Part shown: positions 23,157-33,740 of the stretch, piece by piece
Position numbering within the stretch: position 1 is the first letter of the stretch
How the letters are laid out: each line of letters opens with the position of its first letter
Assembly: GCA_907165135.1 (NCBI GenBank)
Contig: OU015567.1
Coordinates: forward strand, 377,001-441,000
Length of the DNA stretch: 64,000 nucleotides
From: Oikopleura dioica
Taxonomy: Eukaryota > Chordata > Appendicularia > Copelata > Oikopleuridae
Direction: 5' to 3'
Notes under the pieces: model-generated
What the model was told of the DNA's origin: nothing
Database searches by the model: none
Seen by the model: only the letters and a program-made list of their open reading frames with translations
Translations under genes and position numbers: made by a program

Positions 23157-25460
23157 TGCTCCATCAGTACGAAAATGATATTTTTAAAAGAATAAAGAAG
23201 ATGACAAATGTACTTGCTCTTGATCTTAAACATTTATTATAAAGCGCCAAAAAGGTTGTTGCCATTAATGAGATTCGCCATCTTTGAGTCGTCCCAGAAG
23301 CCTTAAGTGAAGGTTAAAAAGGAGGAAAATGAGATCGATAAACCAAATTGAAGTCATAAAAGAACGACTTCGTTCTTTATTAACAAAAAGGCTGTTGTTA
23401 AAACGATTGAGATTTACTAAAATGATTGTTTCTACGCTCCCTTCCTTACGTCGTTTTTGTCAGTAAAATTCTGGAGAAGTTAGCTCTAGAGCCTAGAATA
23501 AGGGCTAAAAGTACCAACTTGTCACCGAACCGACTCTTATTAGCAGTTGGGGTCCGTGTACAGTCAGTTTAAATCCGACGAAAATGACCAACTAACTGAG
23601 AAAGTCGGGGTTTGGCAACCCTAACTCTAGAATCCAAACGGTAGTAGGGGCCCCCTATTAGGGTGTTATCATTCGAGCTGCCCCGAACCTTAAAACTAAC
23701 CAAGGGGGCTTCGCTCCCCGGACCCCCTTAAGAGTTACCAGTCCCTAGCCCTAACCACTAGCCCAGATTCTAAAGAAATTGAATGGCTCGAATCATAGGC
23801 TCGAATGATAGCCCCTCTCTTCGATCAAAACCTGGTGATGGAGATCTCTTTCCGACGAACATCATTCCGTCCAAAAACTCGTTGTACTCGTCGGCCGATC
23901 TTTGTTGTAAATTGAGCGGATTTGCGCTAACGAAATTGATGATCTTAATTTTCTTGTTTCAAAAAGTTAGTCCTCGTTGATTTCAAATAAGTTTTGAAAC
24001 AAGTGCCGAAAAAGCGAAAAAAGTGAGGTTCATTTTCGTTTTTTTGTTTGATGCGCCGCGTAAAATGTAAAATAGCTTCTGAAAACGAAAAGGGGGTGAC
24101 GAGGAGATTGGCTTTGATTTGAAATGTACAGGTGATCAAAGATTAACAAGGACGCGGTGAATACGCGGTAGCATTATTTTTATATAGCATTATGGATGAA
24201 GAATTGCCATTACTGTGCAATTAACTGTCTCTTGTACCGATACAATCATCATTTCAGTCAGCATTAGTATTCAACCCTTCGCTCTTGTTAACGCTATTTT
24301 GTCTCTCAGTATCATTTGCTTAATTCACAGGGAACAATGTCTGGGAGAGCAAAATGAACTTGACGGTACCGTAAAAAAACTGACAAGAGCTTTCTACGCA
24401 GGTTTCCGACCTCGGGCTTTGATGAAAATCCTATGTTGATGATTTTTAGCGACAAAATGTATTTGGAACTCTTGAGACATGAGAGGCAAAATGGATGGGT
24501 CCGCTTATATTATAAGCCGAGATATATAATTAAATGATCATCTGCGTATAATTCTTTATTAAAAATTGGATGATCCACTTTTCGGACCGTCTGCCCGGCA
24601 ATCGTGTTCCGCTCTTAATTTATATTTTCTTATTTAACAGACATGACAAAAGATGTCTTGTAGACTTGAGGTTCTTTTTCCCCCGTTTGAACTTACTTTA
24701 ATTTGAACTAAAGTTGAGTTTCAGAAACTGCTCTTTGATGATGCTCAAATCGACCACGTCTTATGTATATCAACTTCATTAAACTTTGATTAAGAGCAGC
24801 TTTAGCGATTCTTAAGGATTATTCTCCGAAAAGGGTTTATTCAGAGTTCACTTATTAGCGTACAAAGTAGGCTTAACTCGCATTGGCATCGTGTCACTAA
24901 GACTTTCTTACAGTAGGTAGTAGTCTAATTCTTCATTTGTTTAGTAACATTGTATGTTTTGTAAAGACTTAATCTTTTAATGTCATGAATTTCAGCTAAA
25001 AATAACTTAACACTTGCTCTCAGTTGGTAGATTTAGACATTCTGTCAATTTCCACAAGAGTCTCGGAAAAATCAGTCTGCTGCTGCCGATCCAATTGGCG
25101 AGTCATTCAGAATAATACGGTACAAGAAAGGGAGTACTCATTCTAGCAGTCGATCTGCTCAAGGAAGTCCCAATTTTATGGGATTGAGCTTTTTAATTAT
25201 TCAAGAAGGTAGCATTTTTAACTGTTTTTCGTTTTTCAAAATGTATATTTTCCAAATTTATTTTGACAAAAGGTGGAAATTTCCGAACAACCCTAACCCT
25301 AATCGTCCGTTTTTTCCCTTGAGCAAATAATTCCAGACTTTTCAATAAGATTTTTCGAGTCGCAAAAGTCGAAAATAATTTCGCGTTGAATGACGTCATC
25401 ACTCGCGCGCGAAAGACGCGTTTTGGCTCAAAAGTCGTTTTCCTCACAAAAGTCCTTTTG
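23157..25460. other. Gene-poor region, 2.3 kb
   Basis: No open frame with gene-like features or paired splice signals. Small local repeats and scattered CCCTAA/TTAGGG words occur near 23.6-23.8 kb and at 25.3 kb. A regulatory role or undetected noncoding RNA cannot be excluded. Confidence 0.4.
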
Positions 25461-26047
25461 ACGCGCTTTTTCTAAGGTGGTGGAGGTTTTCTAGCCCACT
25501 TGCGCCTTATAAACCCTAGAACACCATACCTTTTCGGAATCAGCAGGAAATTCTAAGAACTTTGACCCTTTTAGTTTTCGAAAATTCCACTTCCGGTCCG
25601 ATTCTAGAGCCGGAAGTTGGCGAAATTTAGGAGTTAGGGTAAAGTTTGACATATCAAATTGATGCTCAGAAGATTTCCTTTAAATTAAAGCAAGAATCGA
25701 TCCCGACCGCGGTCAAACCAACCGGTTAAAACTGAAAAAATCATCAATTTATGCGTTTTTTCATAATTTTACCGGTTCGATTGACCACGTTTGGGACTGT
25801 TTCATCTGACATATTGATTTCAGGATGACTCAAAACGTTCGAGCATCAATTTGATATGTCAAACTTTACCCTAACTCCTAAATTTCGCCAACTTCCGGCT
25901 CTAGAATCGGACCGGAAGTGGAATTTTCGAAAACTAAAAGGGTCAAAGTTCTTAGAATTTCCTGCTGATTCCGAAAAGGTATGGTGTTCTAGGGTTTATA
26001 AGGCGCAAGTGGGCTAGAAAACCTCCACCACCTTAAAAAAAGCGCGT
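25461..26047. mobile_element. Long-armed fold-back element, 587 bp
   Basis: Two arms of about 200 bp are nearly perfect reverse complements (about 25461-25668 and 25840-26047), beginning ACGCGCTTTTT and AAGGTGGTGGAGG. The 170-bp centre is itself partly palindromic (ACCGGTT / AACCGGT words). No coding capacity. A one-end remnant lies at 31541-31592 in the tubby-like gene, showing that the sequence has moved. Confidence 0.85.
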
Positions 26048-26320
26048 CTTTACAAATAATGAAGCGAGAAAAGCAAGAAAAAAGAATTTTCTGTAAAGAA
26101 AAAATCGAAGTGTAAACCGCTGAGCGGTCGCGAATGCTTGTGTTTTACTTTCTGCGAAATGTGTGAAACGAAATTGATCTTTGGCTTTCTTTCTTTTTTC
26201 TGTCTGTTGTGCTGAGCTCAAACACGAGAAAAATATTTATTCTTTTTGACCTCGATTCTTGATAATTCATTTTCGAACTGTTCAAATTTCAAAGAGAGGG
26301 TTGATAAAGAAAAATTCTAG

Positions 26321-29300
26321 ATGAATGAGGACGACGACGTCCTCTTGATCGACGATGATGTGAATTCGACTCTGACGGATGACGAAGAGAGAGAGCTCAT
26401 TTAGACGTTGGGCTCGGCAACATGAGTAGAAAACCTGAGTCACGGTAAAAGGCCGTAAGCTGCTCTTTCAGGAATCTGAGTCAGGGTTTCTACGCAGGTT
26501 GCCGAGCCAAGTTCAGAAAATACAGGAATTCAAGCTGGCGATGAACTGTACAAAATCAAAAACGAGTTCGAGTCGCTCAACTACGAAATCGTCCAAAACC
26601 GCATCCGCCAGGACGAGCTTCGGCGGCACAATAAGACTTCTTCGACGACGAAAGAGCTGGAGAGATGGCTGATTTGCTTCTTTATCGGTGCTTTGACCGG
26701 CGCGATCGGAGTGGTAATCACAGTCTCGATCGAGGCACTTTCGGGATTGAAGCAAAAATGGCTGAATAACTTGTTTCACCCAAGGCAGGGATCTTTATTT
26801 CAATAGCTTCTTTGCTCGAACTTCGAGCCTCGAAGAAGCAAACGGCTTCTCGATTTTCACTAGTAAAATAAGTCAGAAACGAGAATATTGCGCATATTGA
26901 TCCTTGATGAAAGAGAAGTCGAAAGCCACGTGTCCTCCTTCGTCCCCGTCCTCGTCTGGTGCTGGCTGGACACTTCCTTCGTCCTTATTTCCGGACTAAT
27001 GTGTGCCTTTCTCGCGCCAGTCGCCGCTGGCTCCGGCATTCCTCAAATCAAATGCTTCCTCAACGGCGTTCGTTTCCCAAAAGTCATTCGTCTAAAAACA
27101 CTCATCGTCAAAGTTCTTGGAATCATCCTGGCCGTCTCTGGCGGCCTCGTCTGCGGGAAAGAAGGGCCGATGGTCCACGCTGGCGCCGTTTTAGCGGGAG
27201 GTATTTCGCAAGGAAACTCGCTGTCGCTTGGAATCACGACGTCGATTTTCGAACATTTCAGAGATGATCACGAAAAGAGAGATTTCGTCGCGGCTGGAGC
27301 TGCCGCTGGAGTCAGGAAATGGATGAAAATAAATAAAGATAGAGATCTTTTTCTGGCGAATTATTCAATAAATCGCCATCTGCGGCTTTTCGAAATGAAT
27401 AACATCTGCAGTTTGGGAGGAATCCTTCCAAAATAAAGCCGCAAGCTTCTTTCTATTTTTTATCCAACTGAAAGCGCGGCTTTTGGCGCCCCCGTCGGTG
27501 GAGTTCTCTTCGCGCTCGAAGAAGCTGCTTCTTTCTGGAACCAGCCTTTGACCTGGCGCATCTTTTTCTGCTCGATGACTTCGTTCATGAGCCTCAACTA
27601 CGGACTGACAGCGATGAAGACTGATCTTCAATTTGGGAATTTCTCCGCCGTTGGTTTGCTGAATTTCGGCAAGTTTGATAATTCAATGTGGTATTATTAC
27701 GAACTGCCGCTTTTTGTGCTCATGGGAGTCATCGGCGGTCTCCTAGGAGCTTGCTTCGTCCAGCTGAACAAAGTAATCACAATCAACAGAATCCATCTTC
27801 GACCGAGTCGCCTCGCGAAAACGCTAGAAACCGGCTGCATCGCCCTACTTTCTACTTGTGCTTACATCGTCATGCTCTACGTAAACCCTTATTGCCGCGA
27901 CGAAACGGAAGACGGACCAGCTGGATCTGCGATTAGCATGAAGGAATTTCAACATTTGCGAATGAACTGCGGCCCGCATCAGTACAACACCATGAGTTTA
28001 CTTTCGTTTGGAACGCCAGAAACTGCTGTAAAGGTACATTTCTCGGCGGATCACTGAGAACCTGTGTTAAAACCTGACTCAGGTTCTCCTGAAAGGCGTT
28101 TGGTAAAAAGCTTTGTGGGAATTTCAGGGCCCTAACTCAGGTTTCTACACAGGGTACCGAGCCGAGTTTATCAGATAAAGAAATTTATCGAACTTTTAAG
28201 GCCATGTTTCACGAGCCCTACGATTTCTTCCATTCTACTACCCTTCTCATCTTCTTGCCAATCTACTGGCTTTTGGCTTGCCTAACGTATGGCATTTCAG
28301 TTCCCTCCGGTCTTTTTGTCCCTGCTCTGCTGTGCGGAGCCACTTGGGGCCGACTCGTCCACATTCTAATGGCGACGATCTGCGGCGTCGAGAAAATCAG
28401 CGATCCAAGCGTATATGCTCTCGTCGGTGCTGCTGCCGGTTTGGCTGGCACTGTCAGAATGACGCTCTCCCTCTGCGTCATTATTATCGAAGGTGAGAAA
28501 AAAGAACGAAAAATGAAGAAACGAGGCCCTTTTCTTTCTAGCGACTGGGAATTTGACCCTTGCGTTGCCGATTACAGCTGTTTTAATCACGAGCAAAGCT
28601 GTGGGAGATCTCTTCAACAAGGGAATCTACGATACTCACATCCATCTCTGGGGAGTGCCCATTCTCGAGTGGGAACCACCACCGAACTCAGAATTGATCA
28701 AGGCGACGGGAATCATGTCCAAACCAGTTGTTGGCTTCAGATCAGGTAAAAAAAGGTTTGAAAAAGGGATGAAATTGGTCTTTTAAGTCGAAACTGTGAG
28801 AAATCTGTACAACGAATTGGCATCATCGAACCATCAACACAACGGATTCCCGGTTACTGACGCTAATAACGGCGACTATCAAGGATTAGGTAAATTTCAC
28901 TAGAAGTTGTCCTTGATTTCGACTTTTTATTTGAGTTTTACGAAGTCACATTCTGCTAATATTGAAAAATCGCTTGTTTTACGACCCATCGCGGCCGCAG
29001 GATTTGCTCTCGTTGACCGAGCTCAGAAGTGCTTATCCGAGGTACTTTTCAGTATCAGAGACGGGAATCGAAGAAGTGGATATGGACAAACTCGTCGATC
29101 TCAGGAATGGTTAATGAAAATCACTTCATGAAAAAGACCAGAAAAAATATTTCTCCTTTTTCTTCATGATGATTTTTTTTCAGAGATATATTTGATCAAA
29201 TCTTATTAACATTAATCAGACCCTATATCAACAAGTCCGTCCACATGCTGACAGTCGAAAGCACCTTGGAGAGTATTTTCCGACTCTTTCGAGCTCTTGG

Positions 29301-29515
29301 GCTCCGTCATGCCGTCGTCGTCGATAAAGCCCTCAAACCGATTGGAATCGTCACCAGAAAAGGTCTGTTCCGTTAGTTGTGGATGAAATCCCTTCCGGCT
29401 TTCATTCCCTATTTAATTATTTTCTTCAGACATCGCTCGTTTTCGCGCAGAGAACGAGGCCGTCCATCGAATTCCAATTGACGAGTTTCGTCAATCGCAC
29501 GTCTACTACGATTGA
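26321..29515 (+). CDS. CLC-7-like lysosomal chloride/proton exchanger
   Basis: Ten exons (26321-26390, 26526-26784, 26914-27315, 27475-28033, 28201-28492, 28542-28745, 28788-28889, 28936-29104, 29220-29362, 29430-29515) join to 761 residues. GSGIPQIKCFLNG near residue 148, GKEGPMVHAG near 190 with the gating Glu, GAPVGGVLFALEEAASFW with the proton Glu, and two C-terminal CBS domains (LFRALGLRHAVVVD) identify the CLC-6/7 branch; close match to CLC-7. The Glu pair implies Cl-/H+ exchange in lysosomes. Introns 26391-26525, 27316-27474 and 29105-29219 are GA-AG and 26785-26913 is GC-AG; the second GA-AG intron exactly restores GVSAAFGAP. Introns 1 and 4 each hold a copy of the GGCTCGGCAAC element. 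The ATG follows TTCTAG directly, so a trans-splice acceptor is possible. Confidence 0.9.
26411..26508. mobile_element. GGCTCGGCAAC-family inverted-repeat element, copy 1
   Basis: A 98 bp element in CLC-7 intron 1. Left end GGCTCGGCAACATGAGTAGA, right end is its reverse complement in form (TCTACGCAGGTTGCCGAGCC written in part). Inner TIR words CCTGAGTCA / TGAGTCAGGG. It fills most of the 135-nt intron. Confidence 0.8.
28047..28166. mobile_element. GGCTCGGCAAC-family element, copy 2
   Basis: About 120 bp in CLC-7 intron 4: left GAGAACCTGTGTTAAAACC, right TCTACACAGGGTACCGAGCC, with the shared inner word CTGACTCAGG. Ends are worn. Confidence 0.65.
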
Positions 29516-30011
29516 TCGGCCTTTTTCGATTTGTACAAAGAAAATTAAGATACCAAAACGCCTTCAATTCAACCTCATTTACCTTCATTCGCCAATCTTT
29601 TTATACTTTCAAAAATATCTTATTTCTCATTCTCTCTTTCATCCATTTTTACACTGTTTCAGTTTGAGCTCCAACCCTGTCTTGTTTCAAAAATATTGAA
29701 TAACAGAAATAAATTTATAGCGATACCCTTATTTTCAAAATTATGCTCTTACAGTTCCGACAAAATCGCATTTACTCATTCTTCATTCTTGTTTTTACAC
29801 TTTCTTTTATTGAATAGTTCTAGTCTCATCTTATCCTTGTTCATTCGTGATTTCTTGTTTATGTTTGTGTGTCGCTAAAATATTTATTTATTGAAACTCG
29901 AAGCTCAACTTTTTCGACTGTTGAAATTTTCAATTTTCGATTCAAACATGCGTTTTTTATAGAGATGATTTACTATTGCAAAGAAAAATTGTAAAAAAAG
30001 GAATTGAATAA
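29516..30011. other. 3' flank of CLC-7 and 5' flank of the tubby-like gene
   Basis: AT-rich, about 500 bp, with AATAAA near 29706. No gene seen. Confidence 0.4.
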
Positions 30012-32872
30012 ATGATGACGGTTGGAATTGACAATCCTGCGTTTGAAGATTTCAAGGACTCTTCTTCTGACGAAGAGAACGATTCCAGAGTAGATGAGAA
30101 TTCGAATGAGTTAAATTCGGCGAGGAAAAATGGGGATTTCAAGCAGGCTTCTGCTGTTTCTGACGATATTAGACCAGGTTTGAAGAAGGAGATCTCAACC
30201 TGGGATCGAAAACCTGTGTGAAAACCTGAGTCAGGGTTCTGAAAGACGGGTGACGGGCGGCCACGTTCTGCCAGAACGGCGTTCTGCAAATACAGAACGG
30301 CGTTCTGCAAATGCAGAATGGCGTTCTGCATACGGATTTTTTTTTTCCGATGTAAATTGATTCTTATCAGTTTTAACGCATTCAGCGAAGCTTAAAGAGT
30401 AACTCCTGACTTAAGAAATTCTGAGATTTCCTTTAAGACAGGCGCGAAGCGCATATATTTTTTGAGTGCAAAACGCCGTTCTGCATTTGCAGAACGCCAT
30501 TTTGCATTTGCAGAACGCCGATCTGCTGCAGAACGTGGCCGCCCTACACCCTGAAAGACTGATTATTTAAAGCATGATAGAATTGGGTAGTTTAATTGAT
30601 AGATTTTGACGTGACTTTCTATAAATTCTATAAAAAAGCTCAAAGACGGCTTTCAGAACCCTGACTCAGGTTCTTTCACAGGTCATCAATCCCAGATTTT
30701 AATGATCGTTTCCATATCTTCGTTTTCAGAAAACGATTCTTCGGAGGATGAAGCACTAGAAGCCGACTTTGGATCGTCGGGTTCAAGAGTTGTGCAACTC
30801 AATCCGGCTGGCAAAGACATCGTCAAGTGCCGAATAACAAGGGATAGAAGAGGTGCAACAGCCTTTCCAAAGCCATGAATAACTCTCTTTGAAATAGGCA
30901 TCGAAGCTTTCGGCTACCCGACTTATTTTCTCTACCTCGACGCTTCAACCGATTCAGAGCCGAATATGAAGGACATGGTTCTTTGCGCCAGAAAACGCAA
31001 AACCGGAAACTCGTCGTATATCATCGCCACCAGTTTGGAAAATTTAAACGCGGAGAAATTCGTGGGCAAACTCAAAAGCAACAATCTCATCGGAACACGG
31101 TTTGTTCGAACTTTTTTGAAGAGTTGAAAATTGGTTAAGATTCACGTGCTACGATCACGGACGAAAACCGGAAGCGACTGATATGTTGAGACGAGAAAAG
31201 GATGAAAACTTGAGGTCTGAATTGGTCTCGGTTTTGTACGATCAGAATGTTCTAGGATTCAAAGGTAGCGTCTTCTTAGTCGACCATTGAAAGAAACCAT
31301 AATCCATTTCTATATTCGACTCTTTGGTATCGCTTTTTTGATGAGGTCATCGATCAAATGTGCCTATTTGTCGTTTATGAGAAATATGTTTCGAACCACA
31401 CCTAACTCTTTATAACCACGAAATATCCAACCTCTAAATTCAAAGGTCCTCGAAAAATGACGATTGTTCTTCCCAAAATGGACGAGGAGACCAAAAAAGC
31501 TGTCACTATCCGCCCAGCTCAAGGTAAATTTCTCCTCGGCTTTATAAGGCGCAAGTGGGCTAGAAAACCTCCACAACCTTAAAAAAGCGCGTCAAACCAT
31601 TTCCTAATCTAATTAACCAGCTTCTGAATCGCTACTTGGTTACTTCGACGAAGCAGATCTGCGAAAAATCACGGTGCACCACAATCGCCAGCCGAATTGG
31701 AACGAGAAGACGCAATCCTACGTGCTCAACTTCAATGGGCGAGTCACTCAAGCCAGCGTCAAGAATTTCCAAATCACAGAATCGGACAATCCGCAATCGA
31801 CAATTATGCAATTTGGTCGTATCAGAAACGTAAGCTATCTATGTTTTCAATTTTTAGGGCTTTCAATCGAAAGATTAAGGGGGTCCACAACGATTTTTCC
31901 GAAATAAGCCATTTTCGAACGGCGCTCACGGCGTCACGGACTTAGATTTTTCACATATTTTTTTTCGTACAACTAGATCATTCTTAGATTTAGTGAAGCG
32001 TGTCTCAAATTTTTTTTAATCCGAACACATTCGTCGCTAGAGCGCCGAGAAGGTAACCATCTCGCGCAAAATGGCGTTTTTGGGCACTTTTTGACCGAGA
32101 TTTACTCCGAAAGTTTAGGAAACAAATTTTTTTTCCATTTGGTTTCTGAAAGGTCTAACGCTAATCTAGTGAAGCGTATCTCAGTTTTGTCAAATTCCAA
32201 AAAATGATAATGTAACGAAGACGATCAAAATAATGTACGATTTTTGAAATTTCAACCAGCCTTCAGGGCATTACCCAAGCCCTTATTTTCGGGCATAAAT
32301 AGAAAGTTGAGCTCATAGCCTTTCTAAAAATATGCCATATACGACCCTTAGACAGCTGTAAATAAAGGTTGATTTTTTAATTTCCATGCAGATGCATCAA
32401 AATTCGCTACTTCAAGGTCAATTTTCGACATTTTTTTCTTATACAATCGAAAAAAGCTAGAGACCTTTTTTGCAGCTTTTTTCATGAGGAATTCAAATCT
32501 GAAGAGAAAAAATTAGAATTCGAAAAATCTAAAAATCGTGTGGGACCCCCTTAAGGCTTCTTATTGGCTCAGGGCAATAATAGCGGCTTTTGATTGGCTC
32601 ACGCCCAGAACAGCTTTTTATTGGCTGAGATAGGTCCTATTTCCGAAAGGCGAGACTCTGATTGGCTAAGACATAAGACGGTGGCTTCTGATTGGCTGAA
32701 AACACCCCTAAAAGGCTCGAATTCCCCATAAACTTCAATCTTTATATTTTAGAAAAAAACTAATAAATAATTTCAGGACAACTTCACAATGGATTACCGC
32801 TACCCCCTATCCGCCGTTCAAGCTTTCGGCATCGCCTTATCCAGCTTCGACCCGAAGATCGCCTGCGAATAA
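30012..32872 (+). CDS. Tubby-like protein (TULP)
   Basis: Seven exons (30012-30177, 30730-30852, 30907-31099, 31140-31264, 31446-31523, 31621-31829, 32777-32872) give 329 residues. A short acidic Ser-rich N-terminus leads into a full tubby domain: [69 protein letters not shown] and the C-terminal [15 protein letters not shown]. Tubby domains bind PI(4,5)P2 and with IFT-A carry membrane proteins into cilia; the N-terminal IFT-A helix seen in TULP3 is not obvious here. Intron 1 carries two nested inverted-repeat elements, intron 5 a fold-back remnant, and the last intron a TTAA-bounded element. Confidence 0.9.
30201..30695. mobile_element. GGCTCGGCAAC-family element, copy 3 (long, host of a second element)
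   Basis: Ends form a 45-base imperfect inverted repeat: TGGGATCGAAAACCTGTGTG at left, with CCTGAGTCAGGGTTCTGAAAG inside, and the mirror image ending AATCCCAG-type at 30695. About 495 bp in tubby-like intron 1. A different element (30255-30544) is inserted within. Confidence 0.75.
30255..30544. mobile_element. GGGCGGCCACGTTCTGC inverted-repeat element nested in copy 3
   Basis: Left end GGGCGGCCACGTTCTGC and right end GCAGAACGTGGCCGCCC are exact mirror images. Next to each end are several GCGTTCTGCA / TGCAGAACGC words repeated about every 20 bases. No coding capacity. Confidence 0.75.
31541..31592. repeat. One-end remnant of the 25.5-26.0 kb fold-back element
   Basis: TTTATAAGGCGCAAGTGGGC through the AAAAAAGCGCGT end matches the right arm of the 587 bp element with one or two mismatches. 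Located in tubby-like intron 5. Confidence 0.8.
31875..32554. mobile_element. TTAA-bounded inverted-repeat element, copy 2
   Basis: TTAA at both edges; ends GGGGGTCCACAACGATTTTT and the mirror image of GGGGGTCCCACACGATTTTT. The GGGGGT start is shared with the element at 22113-22499, but interiors differ. 680 bp, no transposase. It occupies most of the tubby-like last intron. Confidence 0.75.
32563..32697 (+). repeat. Five ATTGGCT words at about 30-base spacing
   Basis: ATTGGCT (reverse of AGCCAAT, a CCAAT box) starts at about 32563, 32593, 32620, 32661 and 32691, each followed by C/G-A. It lies in the last tubby-like intron, next to the TTAA element. It may be a degenerate minisatellite or a cluster of NF-Y-type sites. 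Confidence 0.55.
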
Positions 32873-33740
32873 AAAAACTAGTAGACCCGCCTTCAGCAAA
32901 CGAAAACGACTTTTTCAATCCGATCTGGTGTCTTTTATTTTCTGATTATGTCTTTCTAACATTCCCTAAAGTTTTAGTTCCCTGAAATTGAAATTGACTC
33001 AAAAAAACTCAACTTTTTATTTTAACAATTCTTCTTTTTAGTTCCTTTCTTACCCCGCTTTCTTGTAATTAAACTTATTATTATCTACTTTTTTCTAACG
33101 ATTCTTTCTAACTCTTCAAAGTTCCGAAATAAAAAATTTTGCTTCATAAAAATTTGAAATTGTTAACTTCTTAGTTCAATTTCAAGTTCTTTTTCAACTA
33201 TTTTCCAGGGCAAAAGTTTTAAAAAGGCATTTTTGAAAGGGAATATCCGGCATTCTTAAGATTTACTTCAATGCCTTTCAATAATCTTTGAGGCCTTTTA
33301 AAATTGAATTCAAGTTTCACTTTCAATTTCTTCAATTGTACTTTTTTATTTCCGACTCAGAACCTCTTCTACAGAGCAAAAGATAGCAGCTGAACTCAGC
33401 AACCTGTGTAAAAAACCTGACTCAGGGTCATTATCAATAAATAATGAAAAGCCGCTTTGGGGCTTTTCATTATTTATCTTTCAGAACCTGACTCAGGTTT
33501 TTACACTGTGTAAAACCTGTCAGGTTGCTGAGCTCAGGACAACAGGTACAATATGTTGCAGAGAATCAGCAAAAGCAGTGATCATTATGAAAGGATTCTT
33601 CGCTTCCAGGAATTTTGTTGCCTTTCGTTGAAAAATCAAAACGAAAATCGTCTCTAGAATCATGTTTTTGAATTTTTGCTTTTCTAAGATAACCTCAGTT
33701 CAGTTCCTCTGTGCATTAGTACAGTAGTTGCCCAGAAAAG
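32873..33740. other. Intergenic between tubby-like gene and PKG
   Basis: AT-rich; polyadenylation-like AATAAA near 33130 and one inverted-repeat element at 33392-33536. No gene seen; the PKG promoter should be in the last 200 bp. Confidence 0.4.
33392..33536. mobile_element. GGCTCGGCAAC-family element, copy 4
   Basis: Left GAACTCAGCAACCTGTGTA, right CAGGTTGCTGAGCTC; inner words CCTGACTCAGG on both sides and a central perfect hairpin around AAAGCCGCTTTGGGGCTTTT. About 145 bp, intergenic. Confidence 0.75.
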
